Shown piece by piece: positions 1 to 6,767 of a stretch of DNA of 7,760 nt; the first letter of the stretch is position 1, and the number at the start of each line of letters is the position of its first letter. Position numbers and translations under genes: made by a program. The DNA comes from Actinomycetes bacterium. GTDB taxonomy: Bacteria; Actinomycetota; Acidimicrobiia; Acidimicrobiales; Microtrichaceae. The DNA lies in the NCBI GenBank assembly GCA_023427825.1, contig JAEZAI010000555.1, positions 1 through 7,760 on the forward strand. The letters are read 5' to 3'. The notes beneath the pieces are model-generated. The model searched no databases. It was not told where the DNA came from and was given only the letters and a program-made list of their open reading frames with translations.

Positions 1-626
1 TCGGTGGCTTCTTCTTCCTGTTCGCCTCGTTCCTGCAGATCTCGCTCGGCTACTCGCCGGCGGAGGCCGGGGCGGCGTCGCTCCCGGTCACGGTGCTCAT
101 GCTCCTGCTGTCGGCCCGCTCGGGCGCGCTGTCGGAGCGGATCGGGGTGCGCCTGCCGCTGACCGTCGGCCCGATCGTCGTCGGCATCGGCCTGCTGCTG
201 CTCTCACGCGTGGTGCCCGGCGACGCCTACGTCACGCACGTGCTGCCCGGCGTGGTGGTCGTCGCCATCGGGCTCGTGATCCTCGTCGCGCCGATCACGG
301 CCACGGTGCTCGCCGCCGCCGGGGACGAGCACGCGGGCGTGGGATCCGGCATCAACAACGCGGTGGCCCGCATGGGCGGGTTGCTCGCCGTGGCGATCCT
401 GCCGGGGGTGACCGGGCTCACGGGCGACGAGTTCTACGTGCCGTCGGCCATGACCGAAGGGTTCCGGTCGTCCATGCTCATCTGCGCCGCGCTGTCCGCC
501 CTCGGCGGCGTCGTCGCATGCCTGACGATCCGTGACCGCACGGACGAGCCGGTGCCCGAACCCGAGGGGTTCAGCTGCCCGGTCTCTGCGCCACCGCTGC
601 GTCAGGTCACCTCGAACACGTCGTAG
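1..626 (+). CDS. DHA2-type MFS drug/solute exporter, C-terminal part (5' end outside window)
   Basis: The reading frame is open from base 3 and ends at TAG 624-626, giving 207 residues of a protein whose N-terminal half lies upstream of the window. The visible part has several hydrophobic spans separated by short polar loops. The segment GYSPAEAGAASLPVT, followed by a span and then SERIGVRLPL, is the loop pattern of the second half of 14-helix DHA2 exporters, the EmrB/QacA-like proton-driven antiporters of the inner membrane. The stretch GVGSGINNAVARMGGLLAVA near the C terminus is also typical of this family. A short polar tail follows the last helix. The substrate cannot be inferred. The last 25 bases overlap the 3' end of the convergent DUF3237 gene. 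Family is fairly certain; exact specificity is unknown. Confidence 0.85.
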   Translation, partial: GGFFFLFASFLQISLGYSPAEAGAASLPVTVLMLLLSARSGALSERIGVRLPLTVGPIVVGIGLLLLSRVVPGDAYVTHVLPGVVVVAIGLVILVAPITATVLAAAGDEHAGVGSGINNAVARMGGLLAVAILPGVTGLTGDEFYVPSAMTEGFRSSMLICAALSALGGVVACLTIRDRTDEPVPEPEGFSCPVSAPPLRQVTSNTS

Positions 627-1084
627 GTGACGGTGCCAGGCCCGAGCGAGCCCACGCCCACGGCCTGGATCGAGTTGAGCCACTCGTACCGACCGGCCTC
701 GGTCTCGAACGTCGGCGCCGTGCGGAAGTACATCTCGTCCGCGGCGATCGATCCGCCGCCGAGGAGTCGCTCCAAGCCGTCGTCAGGCAGGCGGATGCGG
801 CCTTCGTAGCGGACGACGGCGACCGGCCCGTCGTCGATCTGGAGCATCACGTGGACGTCGACGTGCCAGATGCCGGCCGAGTCGATGAGCAGCCAGTCCA
901 TGCCGCCCGGCAGCACGGTCCCCGACAGCCGCTCGCCTGCGAAGCGCCCGCCCGTCACCCCGACCGGCGCTCGGGTGCCGACCGGCGTCTGGGCCATCGC
1001 CGGCGTGCCGATCGTCGCCTCCATCCGGAACAGCGGGACGAGCGCAGGGGCATCGCCGATCTCCCCCAGGTCGGTCGCGGCCAT
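602..1084 (-). CDS. DUF3237 domain protein
   Basis: This 160-residue protein matches the DUF3237 (UPF0311) family over nearly its full length. Family-like features are PLFRMEATIG (17-26), VTGGRFAGERLSGTVLPGG (43-61) followed by DW, the central segment VVRYEGRI (90-97), and MYFRTAPTFET plus RYEWLN towards the C terminus (118-137). The family forms a small beta-barrel of unknown biochemical role; no catalytic residues are established, so no function is assigned. There is no signal peptide or membrane segment, so it is probably cytoplasmic. The ATG at 1084 is chosen because AAGGAGG (1096-1090) lies five bases upstream. The in-frame GTG at 1090 would sit inside that ribosome binding site. It diverges from the DUF1206 gene and overlaps the exporter gene tail to tail by 25 bases. 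Confidence 0.85.
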   Translation of the reverse strand: MAATDLGEIGDAPALVPLFRMEATIGTPAMAQTPVGTRAPVGVTGGRFAGERLSGTVLPGGMDWLLIDSAGIWHVDVHVMLQIDDGPVAVVRYEGRIRLPDDGLERLLGGGSIAADEMYFRTAPTFETEAGRYEWLNSIQAVGVGSLGPGTVTYDVFEVT

Positions 1085-1089
1085 GTGCA

Positions 1090-1096
1090 CCTCCTT
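1090..1096 (-). promoter_or_regulatory. Ribosome binding site of the DUF3237 gene
   Basis: AAGGAGG on the minus strand lies five bases before ATG 1084. It settles the start, because the alternative GTG at 1090-1088 shares its first base with the Shine-Dalgarno sequence. Confidence 0.7.
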
Positions 1097-1176
1097 CGGA
1101 CCCGCACCCCGGGGCGCGGCTGCGCGGAGCCTACGCCGGGGTACTGCCCGGCGCCCCGAGCGGGGAGGAGCACTTC
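1097..1176. promoter_or_regulatory. Divergent promoter region of DUF3237 and DUF1206 genes with an inverted repeat
   Basis: About 80 bases separate the two ribosome binding sites, so promoters for both directions should lie here. No convincing -35/-10 pair is visible on either strand; TAGGCT (minus, 1133-1128) fits a TAnnnT -10 pattern but lacks a matching -35. The clearest structure is a perfect inverted repeat, CGCCGGG, six bases, CCCGGCG (1134-1153). It could be an operator or a leader hairpin for the plus-strand gene. The DUF1206 gene has a good Shine-Dalgarno, GGGGAGGAG (1162-1170), six bases before its ATG. Confidence 0.35.
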
Positions 1177-2013
1177 ATGACGCACGCTCTGGGATCCACG
1201 CAGCACGCGGTCGCCCACCGGGCCCGCGACTGGAAGGAGACGCTCGGACGGGTGGGACTGGTCGGACAGGGCGTGGTGGCGGCGATCGTCGGCCTGCTCG
1301 CGATCAGGATCGCCATGGGCGACAAGGAACAGGACCCGTCCGGCGAGGGCGCGGTGGCGTGGGTGGCGCAGCAGCCGTTCGGGAAGTTCCTGCTCGTGGC
1401 GCTGACGGCGTCGCTCTTCGCGCTCGCGGCCTGGCGCGTGCTGTGCGCTGTGATGGGCGATCCGGTCCAGGGCAGCGACAGCCAGCACCGGGTCAAGTAC
1501 GCGGTGCTCGCCGTGATCTACCTGTCGCTCGCGATCACCACGCTGAGCATGACGATCGCCAACTGGACCGGGGAGGGCGGCACGTCCGGCGGCGGCTCCG
1601 GCAGCGATCAGAAGTCCCAGCAGGCTGCCTCCACCATGTTCGACCTGCCGGCGGGCCGGTGGCTCGTCGGGCTGCTCGGCGCGGGGATCATCGGGTACGC
1701 CGTGTGGAACTTCTACAAGCAGGTGCTGCAGCGACACTTCGCCGAGCGCTTGGACGCGGACGAGCACTCGTGGGTCGTCCGCCTGGGGATGGTCGGCTAC
1801 GGCGCCAAGGCGCTGGTGATCGCCGTCGTGGGCTGGTTCTTCCTGCAGGCCGCGATCACGTATCGCCCCGAGAAGGCGGCGGGGCCGTCCGGTGCGTTGC
1901 TCGAGCTGGCGGGCACGTCCTGGGGGCCGATCCTTCTCTGGGCGATCGCCCTGGGCCTGTTCGTCTACGGCGTGTTCTGCGTCGCGGAGGCCAAGTACCG
2001 CACCGCGGCGTGA
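1177..2013 (+). CDS. DUF1206 family integral membrane protein
   Basis: The 278-residue product has six predicted membrane helices at about 28-47, 69-92, 106-128, 160-180, 202-226 and 249-271. They form three repeats of a two-helix unit, the hallmark of DUF1206. Each unit begins with an arginine/glycine-rich helix start (RVGLVGQGVVAA, KYAVLAVIYLS, RLGMVGYGAKAL). The second helix of each unit is preceded by a short segment such as QPFGKFLL, LPAGRWLV or TSWGPILL. A glycine/serine-rich loop (131-149) separates helices three and four. The family is widespread in Actinobacteria and its role is unknown. Length is normal and the gene looks intact. The start is supported by GGGGAGGAG six bases upstream. 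The stop is 16 bases from the stop of the convergent TrmO-like gene. Confidence 0.87.
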   Translation: MTHALGSTQHAVAHRARDWKETLGRVGLVGQGVVAAIVGLLAIRIAMGDKEQDPSGEGAVAWVAQQPFGKFLLVALTASLFALAAWRVLCAVMGDPVQGSDSQHRVKYAVLAVIYLSLAITTLSMTIANWTGEGGTSGGGSGSDQKSQQAASTMFDLPAGRWLVGLLGAGIIGYAVWNFYKQVLQRHFAERLDADEHSWVVRLGMVGYGAKALVIAVVGWFFLQAAITYRPEKAAGPSGALLELAGTSWGPILLWAIALGLFVYGVFCVAEAKYRTAA

Positions 2014-2029
2014 GTCCGCAGGCGACGGC

Positions 2030-2515
2030 TCACCAGTACCCCTCCATGAGCTCGGTCGCCCAGGCCGGCTCGCGGACCGTGCCACGAGGGGCGAAGCCGC
2101 GCAGGTACGGCTTCACGTCCAGCACGGGCGTGCCGTCGACGGCGTCGAGCCCTGCGACGAGCAGCGCACCCCGCTCGACGCCCAGCAGGTCGCAGACGGT
2201 GACGCCGATGCGGTTCGGTCGGTCCTTGGCGCGCTGGGCCAGGATCCCGACGCGAGGCCAGTCCTCGCGACCGCGCGGGTGTCGAGCGCCGGTGCAGACC
2301 GACGACGGGTCCACGCGGTCGAACACGTAGACGACCTCGATGTGAGAGAAGGCGGCGAGCCCGTCGGTGGCATCGATGTCGACCACGCCGCCGTCGAGCT
2401 CGATGCGGGCGGTGACCGACTGCCAGTCGTCGTCCTCCACCACCTCGCGACCGCCACGGACGTGGCCGATCGGCCGCATCCGCAGGTCGCCATCCGCTCC
2501 CTCGCTGGGTTCCAC
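2030..2515 (-). CDS. TsaA/TrmO-family SAM-dependent methyltransferase (stand-alone domain)
   Basis: This 161-residue protein consists of a single TsaA-like domain. The known member TrmO (E. coli YaeB/TsaA) uses S-adenosylmethionine to N6-methylate t6A at position 37 of certain tRNAs. Signature segments are RPIGHV (14-19), HIEVVYVFDRV (58-68), HPRG (79-82), AKDRPNRIGVTV (96-107) and LDAVDGTPVLDVKPY (123-137), which resemble the family's RPNxIG and DxxDGTPxxDxKPY motifs. It lacks the C-terminal extension of E. coli TrmO, so tRNA methylation is plausible but not shown; another small-molecule or RNA substrate is possible. GTG 2515 is chosen because GGAGGGAGG (2528-2520) precedes it at normal spacing. 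GTG 2530 has no good ribosome binding site, while ATG 2479 directly before RPIGHV remains possible. It lies downstream of the SARP gene on the same strand, with a gap of about 118 bases. Confidence 0.85.
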   Translation of the reverse strand: MEPSEGADGDLRMRPIGHVRGGREVVEDDDWQSVTARIELDGGVVDIDATDGLAAFSHIEVVYVFDRVDPSSVCTGARHPRGREDWPRVGILAQRAKDRPNRIGVTVCDLLGVERGALLVAGLDAVDGTPVLDVKPYLRGFAPRGTVREPAWATELMEGYW

Positions 2516-2519
2516 CCGA

Positions 2520-2528
2520 CCTCCCTCC
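2520..2528 (-). promoter_or_regulatory. Ribosome binding site of the TrmO-like gene
   Basis: GGAGGGAGG on the minus strand carries two overlapping Shine-Dalgarno cores. The upstream core is eight bases from GTG 2515 and the downstream core four bases. It argues against GTG 2530, whose own codons would contain the site. Confidence 0.5.
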
Positions 2529-2633
2529 ACGGGCCCTGCGTTCGCCCGCTTGTCCGGTCGAGACCGTACGCCCGGAGGGTGCCACCGCGACCGGGATTCC
2601 CCCCTTCCCCTCCCCTGCTCGGCCGGGGCTGGG
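2529..2633 (-). other. Intergenic region between SARP and TrmO-like genes
   Basis: Just past the SARP stop lies a 20-base pure pyrimidine run on the plus strand (2597-2616). On the transcribed minus strand it reads as G-runs of four, four and six separated by one or two A. Nearer the TrmO-like gene is the imperfect palindrome CGGTC-GA-GACCG (2555-2566). It overlaps TACGGT (minus, 2568-2563), a possible -10 element without a recognisable -35. No U-tract terminator is visible. The TrmO-like gene may therefore have its own promoter or be read through from the regulator gene. Confidence 0.3.
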
Positions 2634-5600
2634 TCAGCGCGTCGCGGCCGTGAGCACCGGACGGCCGAGCGCGGCCAGCGCGATGTCGAGTGCGTCGGCA
2701 GTGTCCGCGGCGTCTACGGCGTCGGGACCGATCGGGTCGGGCGTCGCCGGATCGGATCCGTCCCGCAGCTCGAGCAGCCGCCGACCGTCCCAGGTGCGGG
2801 TGCTCGGGTCGACCTGCACGGTCGCGGCGGCGGCGCGGAGTCGGGCGGCGGCGTCGGGCCGGCCGAGCCGCTCGACCAGCGGTGCCACCTGTTCCAGCGC
2901 GAGCGCGAAGGAGTCGGCGTCCAGCTCGGCCAGCGCCGGCAGCGACGCGCGGAACCACAGGGCCGCCCGGTCGTCCTGTCCGGCGCGGTGGGCCAGCACG
3001 CCCAGCTCGCGCTGGCAACGCGCGACGCCCAGCCGGTCGTTCCGCTGCTCGGCCGCCACCATCGCCTCGGTCAGGAGGCGGTCGGCCTCGGGGTCGCCGT
3101 CCTGCACGGCGAACTCGGCGACGGTCTGGAGGAGCTTGTGCTGCGCTCCCCCCAGGCGCCCCGCGTCCAGGTCGCTCGTGGCCTCCCGCAGGAGATGGTG
3201 CCGGGCCTCCACGTCGCCGATGAGCTCCGCGACGAGCGCGGCCCACAGGAGCACCCGACCCGCCAGAGCGTCGTCGCCGATCGACACGATCCGGATCCGT
3301 GCGTCGAGCAGGCCGCGCAGCGCGCCGTTCAGGTCGCCCGCGTATCCCGTGACCATGGCCGACATGTAGTCGTCCACGGCGTCGTACCAGGCCGTCTCCG
3401 GGCCGAGGTCCGAGCGGGTCCTCCGAAGCTCCCGCGCCCGGGCCGCGTGCGCGTGCATCTCGTCCACCTCGCCGAGCCAGCCGGTGCCGATGGCGAGGAG
3501 ACCGAGCGCGTCGATCGCGCGGCCGTGCTCACCGGCCGCCTCGAGCACCGGCACCGCGGATCGCAACGCGTCGTGGTGCGGCGGGATCCCGGCGTCCTCG
3601 GCCCGCGTGGCCTCGGCCAGCGCGCCGGCCAGGAGGGCGACGTCGAGCGAACGACCGTCGGCCTGCGCCCGTTCCAGCAGCGGGCCCAGCGTGCGACGCG
3701 GATCATCCCCGTGCGGCTCCAGGAACCAGTAGCGGTCCATGGCCACCGATAGGCGGACCGCCTCGCACGTCCGCCCGGATCGGTCGAGCCGCTCGATCAC
3801 CGCGAGCAGGTTGTCGTACTGGTCGGCGAAGGCCCGGATGGCCCGGCCCTGGGGGCCGAGGCGGAGCGCCGTGCGATGACGCTCTGCGAACGCGAGGCAC
3901 CTGGTTGCCAGCGCGTCCAGGTGGTGGCCCGTCGCGTCGGGGGAGAGGCCGTCGAGGGCCTGGGCGCGGATCGTGGGCAGCAGCTCCACCCGGCCGTCCG
4001 GGCTGCTCACGAGCGACGCCGCGGCGAGCCGGTCGAGACGCCGGAGCAGCTCCGGGTCTCGGTCTGCGCCGAGCAGGTCGATGCTCGCGGGGGCCGGGAG
4101 CAGGGCCAGGGTCCGAAGCTCGTCCAACGCCTCGGCGTCGACCAGCTCGAACGTGACGTCCAGGCAGGCGGCGAGCGAGCGGTGGCGCTCGGGCCGGCCG
4201 CGCTCGTCCGAGGCGAGGACGTCGATCCGCTCTCCGAGGACGTCCGCGAGCGAGGCGAGGGGCAGCACGCGGCACTGCGCCGCTGCGAGCTCGATGGCGA
4301 GCGGCAACCCGTCGACGCAACGGACGACGTCCGCCAGCGCCGCCGCGTCCGCCGGGTCATGGGCGGAGATCCTGTCGGGACCGATGCGTCGGAGCAGGAG
4401 CTGCACGGACGGAGCGGACAACGGGTCCGGCTCGCCAGCGGTGGGCACGGCGAGGGGGCCCAGGCCGATCGCCGCCTCCTCGGGCAGGTCGAGCGGGAGC
4501 CTCGACGTGCACAGCACCCTCACGCCCGGCCCGGCTCCGAGCAGCACGCGCACGGATTCCGCGACCTCGTCCAGTCGGCCTTCGCACCCGTCGAGCACCA
4601 CCAGGACCCGGCGGTCCGCCAGGAAGCCGGCGATCGCGACGTCCCTCGGCCGGCCGTCCTCGACCGCCAGGCCGAGCAGCTCGGCGAGCTCGTCGAGCAC
4701 GTGCCGTCCGCTGCTCAGCGAGTCCGCCGCCACGACGACGCACCCGTCCGGGTGGTGATCCGCCCGCCGGGCCGCGGCGTGCGCGGCGAGGCTCGACTTT
4801 CCGATGCCGCCGAGGCCGGTCACGGTGACCAGACGGTGGGTCCCGAGCGCGTCGTCGCCCGCCCGCAGCTCGCGGTCGCGCCCGTACAGCTCGGTGGTGG
4901 GAGTCGCAGCGCGGCGGATGGTCGGCGCCTGGTCCGGACGCACGGGCACCGGCGCCGGCGCATCGTCCACGGGGGCGAGGCCCGGGTCGTGGTCGAGCAC
5001 GGCGCGGTGCACCCGGACCAGATCGGGACCCGGGTCCAGGCCCAGCTCGTCGACCAGCCGCCCTCGCACCTCCTCGTAGGTGGCGAGCGCCTCGCGTTGG
5101 CGCCCGTCCTGGTACAGCGCGGTGATCAGCTGCGCCCACCGGCGTTCACGGAAGGGCTCCGCATCGACGCCGAGCCGCGCCATCGTCGCGGCCTCGGTCG
5201 GTCGGCGGGCCACCAGCAGCGCGTCCACGTGCGCGTCCTCGGCCCGCAGCCGCAGCTCGTGCAGGCGGGCCCGCTCGCTCACCATCCACGGGTCGTCGAC
5301 GAGTGACGGCCACGCGTCCCCGCGCCAGCAGGCCCGGGCCTCGGTGAGGTGACCGATGGCCCGCTCGGGGTGACCGGGCAACGCCCGCTCGCCGGCGTCG
5401 ACGAGCGACGCGGCGAGCGCGGCATCGACCGAGATCGACCCGGGGTCCAGCCGGTAGCCGTTGCCGTCGCGGTGGATGGTGATGGCGGGCTCGTCGCCGT
5501 CGCGCGGCTGGAGCAGCTTGCGGAGCCGGTGCACCACGACCTGCAGTCCCGAGCGCGAGCTGGGTGGCGGCGAGCCGGCCCACAACCGGTCGGCGAGCAC

Positions 5601-5723
5601 GTCGTCGTCGACCACGCCGCCGTCCGCGAGCAGGAGCGAGGCGAGCAGGCGTTGGAGCTGTGCGGATCGCACGGGCCGCGCACCGATCCCGTCGGTCACG
5701 ACCGTCGGACCCAGGACGAGCAC
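2634..5723 (-). CDS. AfsR/SARP-type transcriptional regulator: winged helix, BTAD, STAND NTPase, TPR-like tail
   Basis: This 1029-residue protein has the AfsR-type multidomain layout. Residues about 1-92 form an OmpR-like winged helix (LADRLW; LQVVVHRLRKLL). Residues about 98-242 form the bacterial transcriptional activator domain, ending in the typical DELGLDPGP segment (225-233). A STAND/NB-ARC-like NTPase follows: Walker A GLGGIGKSS (303-311, Lys309), Walker B VLVVLDG with Asp378, TSR (406-408) and GLPLAIELAA (472-481). RSLAACLDVTFELV, from about 515, begins the segment after the NTPase core. Residues about 600-965 are alpha-helical and TPR-like, with an Ala/Asp-rich tail after that. Such proteins activate transcription, often of secondary metabolism, with nucleotide binding and the helical repeats gating activity. 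All NTPase motifs look intact. GTG 5723 is preferred because GGAGGG lies seven bases upstream; GTG 5738 would add five residues. No biosynthetic genes flank it, so its target is unknown. Confidence 0.92.
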   Translation of the reverse strand: MLVLGPTVVTDGIGARPVRSAQLQRLLASLLLADGGVVDDDVLADRLWAGSPPPSSRSGLQVVVHRLRKLLQPRDGDEPAITIHRDGNGYRLDPGSISVDAALAASLVDAGERALPGHPERAIGHLTEARACWRGDAWPSLVDDPWMVSERARLHELRLRAEDAHVDALLVARRPTEAATMARLGVDAEPFRERRWAQLITALYQDGRQREALATYEEVRGRLVDELGLDPGPDLVRVHRAVLDHDPGLAPVDDAPAPVPVRPDQAPTIRRAATPTTELYGRDRELRAGDDALGTHRLVTVTGLGGIGKSSLAAHAAARRADHHPDGCVVVAADSLSSGRHVLDELAELLGLAVEDGRPRDVAIAGFLADRRVLVVLDGCEGRLDEVAESVRVLLGAGPGVRVLCTSRLPLDLPEEAAIGLGPLAVPTAGEPDPLSAPSVQLLLRRIGPDRISAHDPADAAALADVVRCVDGLPLAIELAAAQCRVLPLASLADVLGERIDVLASDERGRPERHRSLAACLDVTFELVDAEALDELRTLALLPAPASIDLLGADRDPELLRRLDRLAAASLVSSPDGRVELLPTIRAQALDGLSPDATGHHLDALATRCLAFAERHRTALRLGPQGRAIRAFADQYDNLLAVIERLDRSGRTCEAVRLSVAMDRYWFLEPHGDDPRRTLGPLLERAQADGRSLDVALLAGALAEATRAEDAGIPPHHDALRSAVPVLEAAGEHGRAIDALGLLAIGTGWLGEVDEMHAHAARARELRRTRSDLGPETAWYDAVDDYMSAMVTGYAGDLNGALRGLLDARIRIVSIGDDALAGRVLLWAALVAELIGDVEARHHLLREATSDLDAGRLGGAQHKLLQTVAEFAVQDGDPEADRLLTEAMVAAEQRNDRLGVARCQRELGVLAHRAGQDDRAALWFRASLPALAELDADSFALALEQVAPLVERLGRPDAAARLRAAAATVQVDPSTRTWDGRRLLELRDGSDPATPDPIGPDAVDAADTADALDIALAALGRPVLTAATR

Positions 5724-5730
5724 CTCGGTT

Positions 5731-5736
5731 CCCTCC
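5731..5736 (-). promoter_or_regulatory. Ribosome binding site of the SARP regulator gene
   Basis: GGAGGG on the minus strand lies seven bases before GTG 5723. GTG 5738 has no purine-rich site upstream, so the shorter protein, starting VLVLGPTVV, is favoured. This also matches the usual SARP N terminus, where the first beta strand follows the start within a few residues. Confidence 0.55.
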
Positions 5737-5738
5737 AC

Positions 5739-5942
5739 CCGGTCGAGGGTAACGAACGGCGGAATCGCCTCCTACCTCGGGTCGGGCGGCGAACGCCCGC
5801 TCCCACTCCCTCCCGTTGCAGGGTCAGTTGGCGCCGCTCAGCGCCGGGAACTCAAGCAGGACGACGCTCGCTGGGGCTCGCGGACCCCTCGCCCCGCACT
5901 CGCCCGGGCCGGTAGCTTGCGCCCGCGAGAAGGAGGGAGCCG
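5739..5942. promoter_or_regulatory. Divergent intergenic region between SARP and Pro-rich membrane protein genes
   Basis: This stretch of about 200 bases has no credible gene. It should hold promoters for both neighbours. TACCCT on the minus strand (5751-5746) fits a TAnnnT -10 element and would give a leader of about 16 bases for GTG 5723, but no good -35 is present. On the plus strand TAGCTT (5913-5918) is a weak -10 candidate, too close to the ribosome binding site to be convincing. Two inverted repeats are visible: CGGGCG-N5-CGCCCG (5783-5799) and GGCGC-N6-GCGCC (5830-5845). The plus-strand gene has AAGGAGG (5930-5936), six bases before its ATG. Confidence 0.35.
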
Positions 5943-6734
5943 ATGTCCGTGGAGCCGCCGGACGACCGCAACGGATGGTGGCAGGGGTCGGACGGTCGGT
6001 GGTACCCGCCGGTCGACCTCCCGCCGCCCGCCGCACCGCCTCCTGCCGGACCTCCGCCTTCAGGGCCGCCGCACGCGATCCCGACGGCCGGACAGGTCTG
6101 GGCCGTTCCAGGTGAGCAGCCGCCGGCCGTTGCTCCCGGTCCGCACCCGCTCGGCTCGTCGCAGGGAGCGTGGGGCGCCCCGACCGGACCGGCACCCTGG
6201 GGAGCTCCGCAGCAGCCCCGGGGTCAGTGGGGTGCACCTCCGCCGCCGCCGGCTCCGTGGCCCTCGTCGACACCGGCCTCCTGGCCGCAGCCGCCCGGGG
6301 TGTCCCGGACGAGCGCCCCTCGACGCAGCGTCTTCGGCTGGATCCTGGTGGCGATCTTCATGTTCCTGGCGGTGGGCGCGGCCGTGTTCGCCGTGTCGGA
6401 GATGTCGGACGATGACACGGCGGACGCCGATCTGGTCGTGCCCAGCACGATCGATCCGGACACCTTCGTCCAGCCGGCCCCGGTCGACCCGGCGCCGGGC
6501 GGCCTGGACCCGGGCGCCTCCGCGACCGCTGATGCAGAGCTGACCCGGATGGGGCTCGAGTACGGGTGGGACAGCCTCGGCCCCGGGGGTCAGAAGGACT
6601 TCTGCCGAGGCGTCGACGTGCTCGGCGTGGACCGGATGACCGACATCGTCATGGACGGCGCCGGGCCCGACCCCAGCCTGGACATCGCCGTCGTGCGGCA
6701 GTGGGTGGCGGAAATCTCCGCCGGCAGGTGCTGA
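5943..6734 (+). CDS. Pro/Trp-rich protein with one membrane span and Cys-containing C-terminal domain
   Basis: I do not recognise a named family for this 263-residue protein. It starts with a GWWQGSDGRWYPP motif (11-23), similar to the short Trp/Tyr motif (DUF2510-like) found at the N terminus of many actinobacterial membrane proteins. Residues 24-120 are a disordered Pro/Gly/Ala-rich linker with regularly spaced Trp residues, including three WGAP repeats at 77-80, 86-89 and 96-99. RRS (127-129) precedes one hydrophobic helix at about 130-151. This suggests an inside N terminus and an outside C terminus. An acidic, Pro-rich stalk (153-195) leads to a small predicted helical domain (196-263) with Cys221 and a C-terminal Cys263, which could form a disulfide. 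AAGGAGG six bases upstream supports the start. The gene diverges from the SARP regulator. Function is unknown. Confidence 0.8.
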   Translation: MSVEPPDDRNGWWQGSDGRWYPPVDLPPPAAPPPAGPPPSGPPHAIPTAGQVWAVPGEQPPAVAPGPHPLGSSQGAWGAPTGPAPWGAPQQPRGQWGAPPPPPAPWPSSTPASWPQPPGVSRTSAPRRSVFGWILVAIFMFLAVGAAVFAVSEMSDDDTADADLVVPSTIDPDTFVQPAPVDPAPGGLDPGASATADAELTRMGLEYGWDSLGPGGQKDFCRGVDVLGVDRMTDIVMDGAGPDPSLDIAVVRQWVAEISAGRC

Positions 6735-6767
6735 CCCCGCAGGCCGTCGCTCGATCGCCAACGTTCT

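Noticed and set aside
870..2330. 486-residue open frame on the plus strand
   Set aside because: It crosses the DUF3237 start, the DUF1206 gene and the TrmO-like gene in other frames. Its translation is Arg/Gly/Pro-rich low-complexity sequence, typical of shadow frames in GC-rich DNA.
2113..3246. 377-residue open frame on the minus strand
   Set aside because: It spans the end of the SARP gene and the TrmO-like gene in a shifted frame and has extreme Arg/Gly/Ala content.
3876..5306. 476-residue open frame on the plus strand, antisense to the SARP gene
   Set aside because: The translation is Arg/Gln/Val/Glu-rich with no family-like motif, while the opposite strand encodes clear winged-helix, BTAD and Walker motifs.
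5746..5751. TACCCT (minus) as the SARP promoter -10 element
   Set aside because: Position is plausible but no -35 sequence is found at proper spacing, so it is noted only within the intergenic entry.
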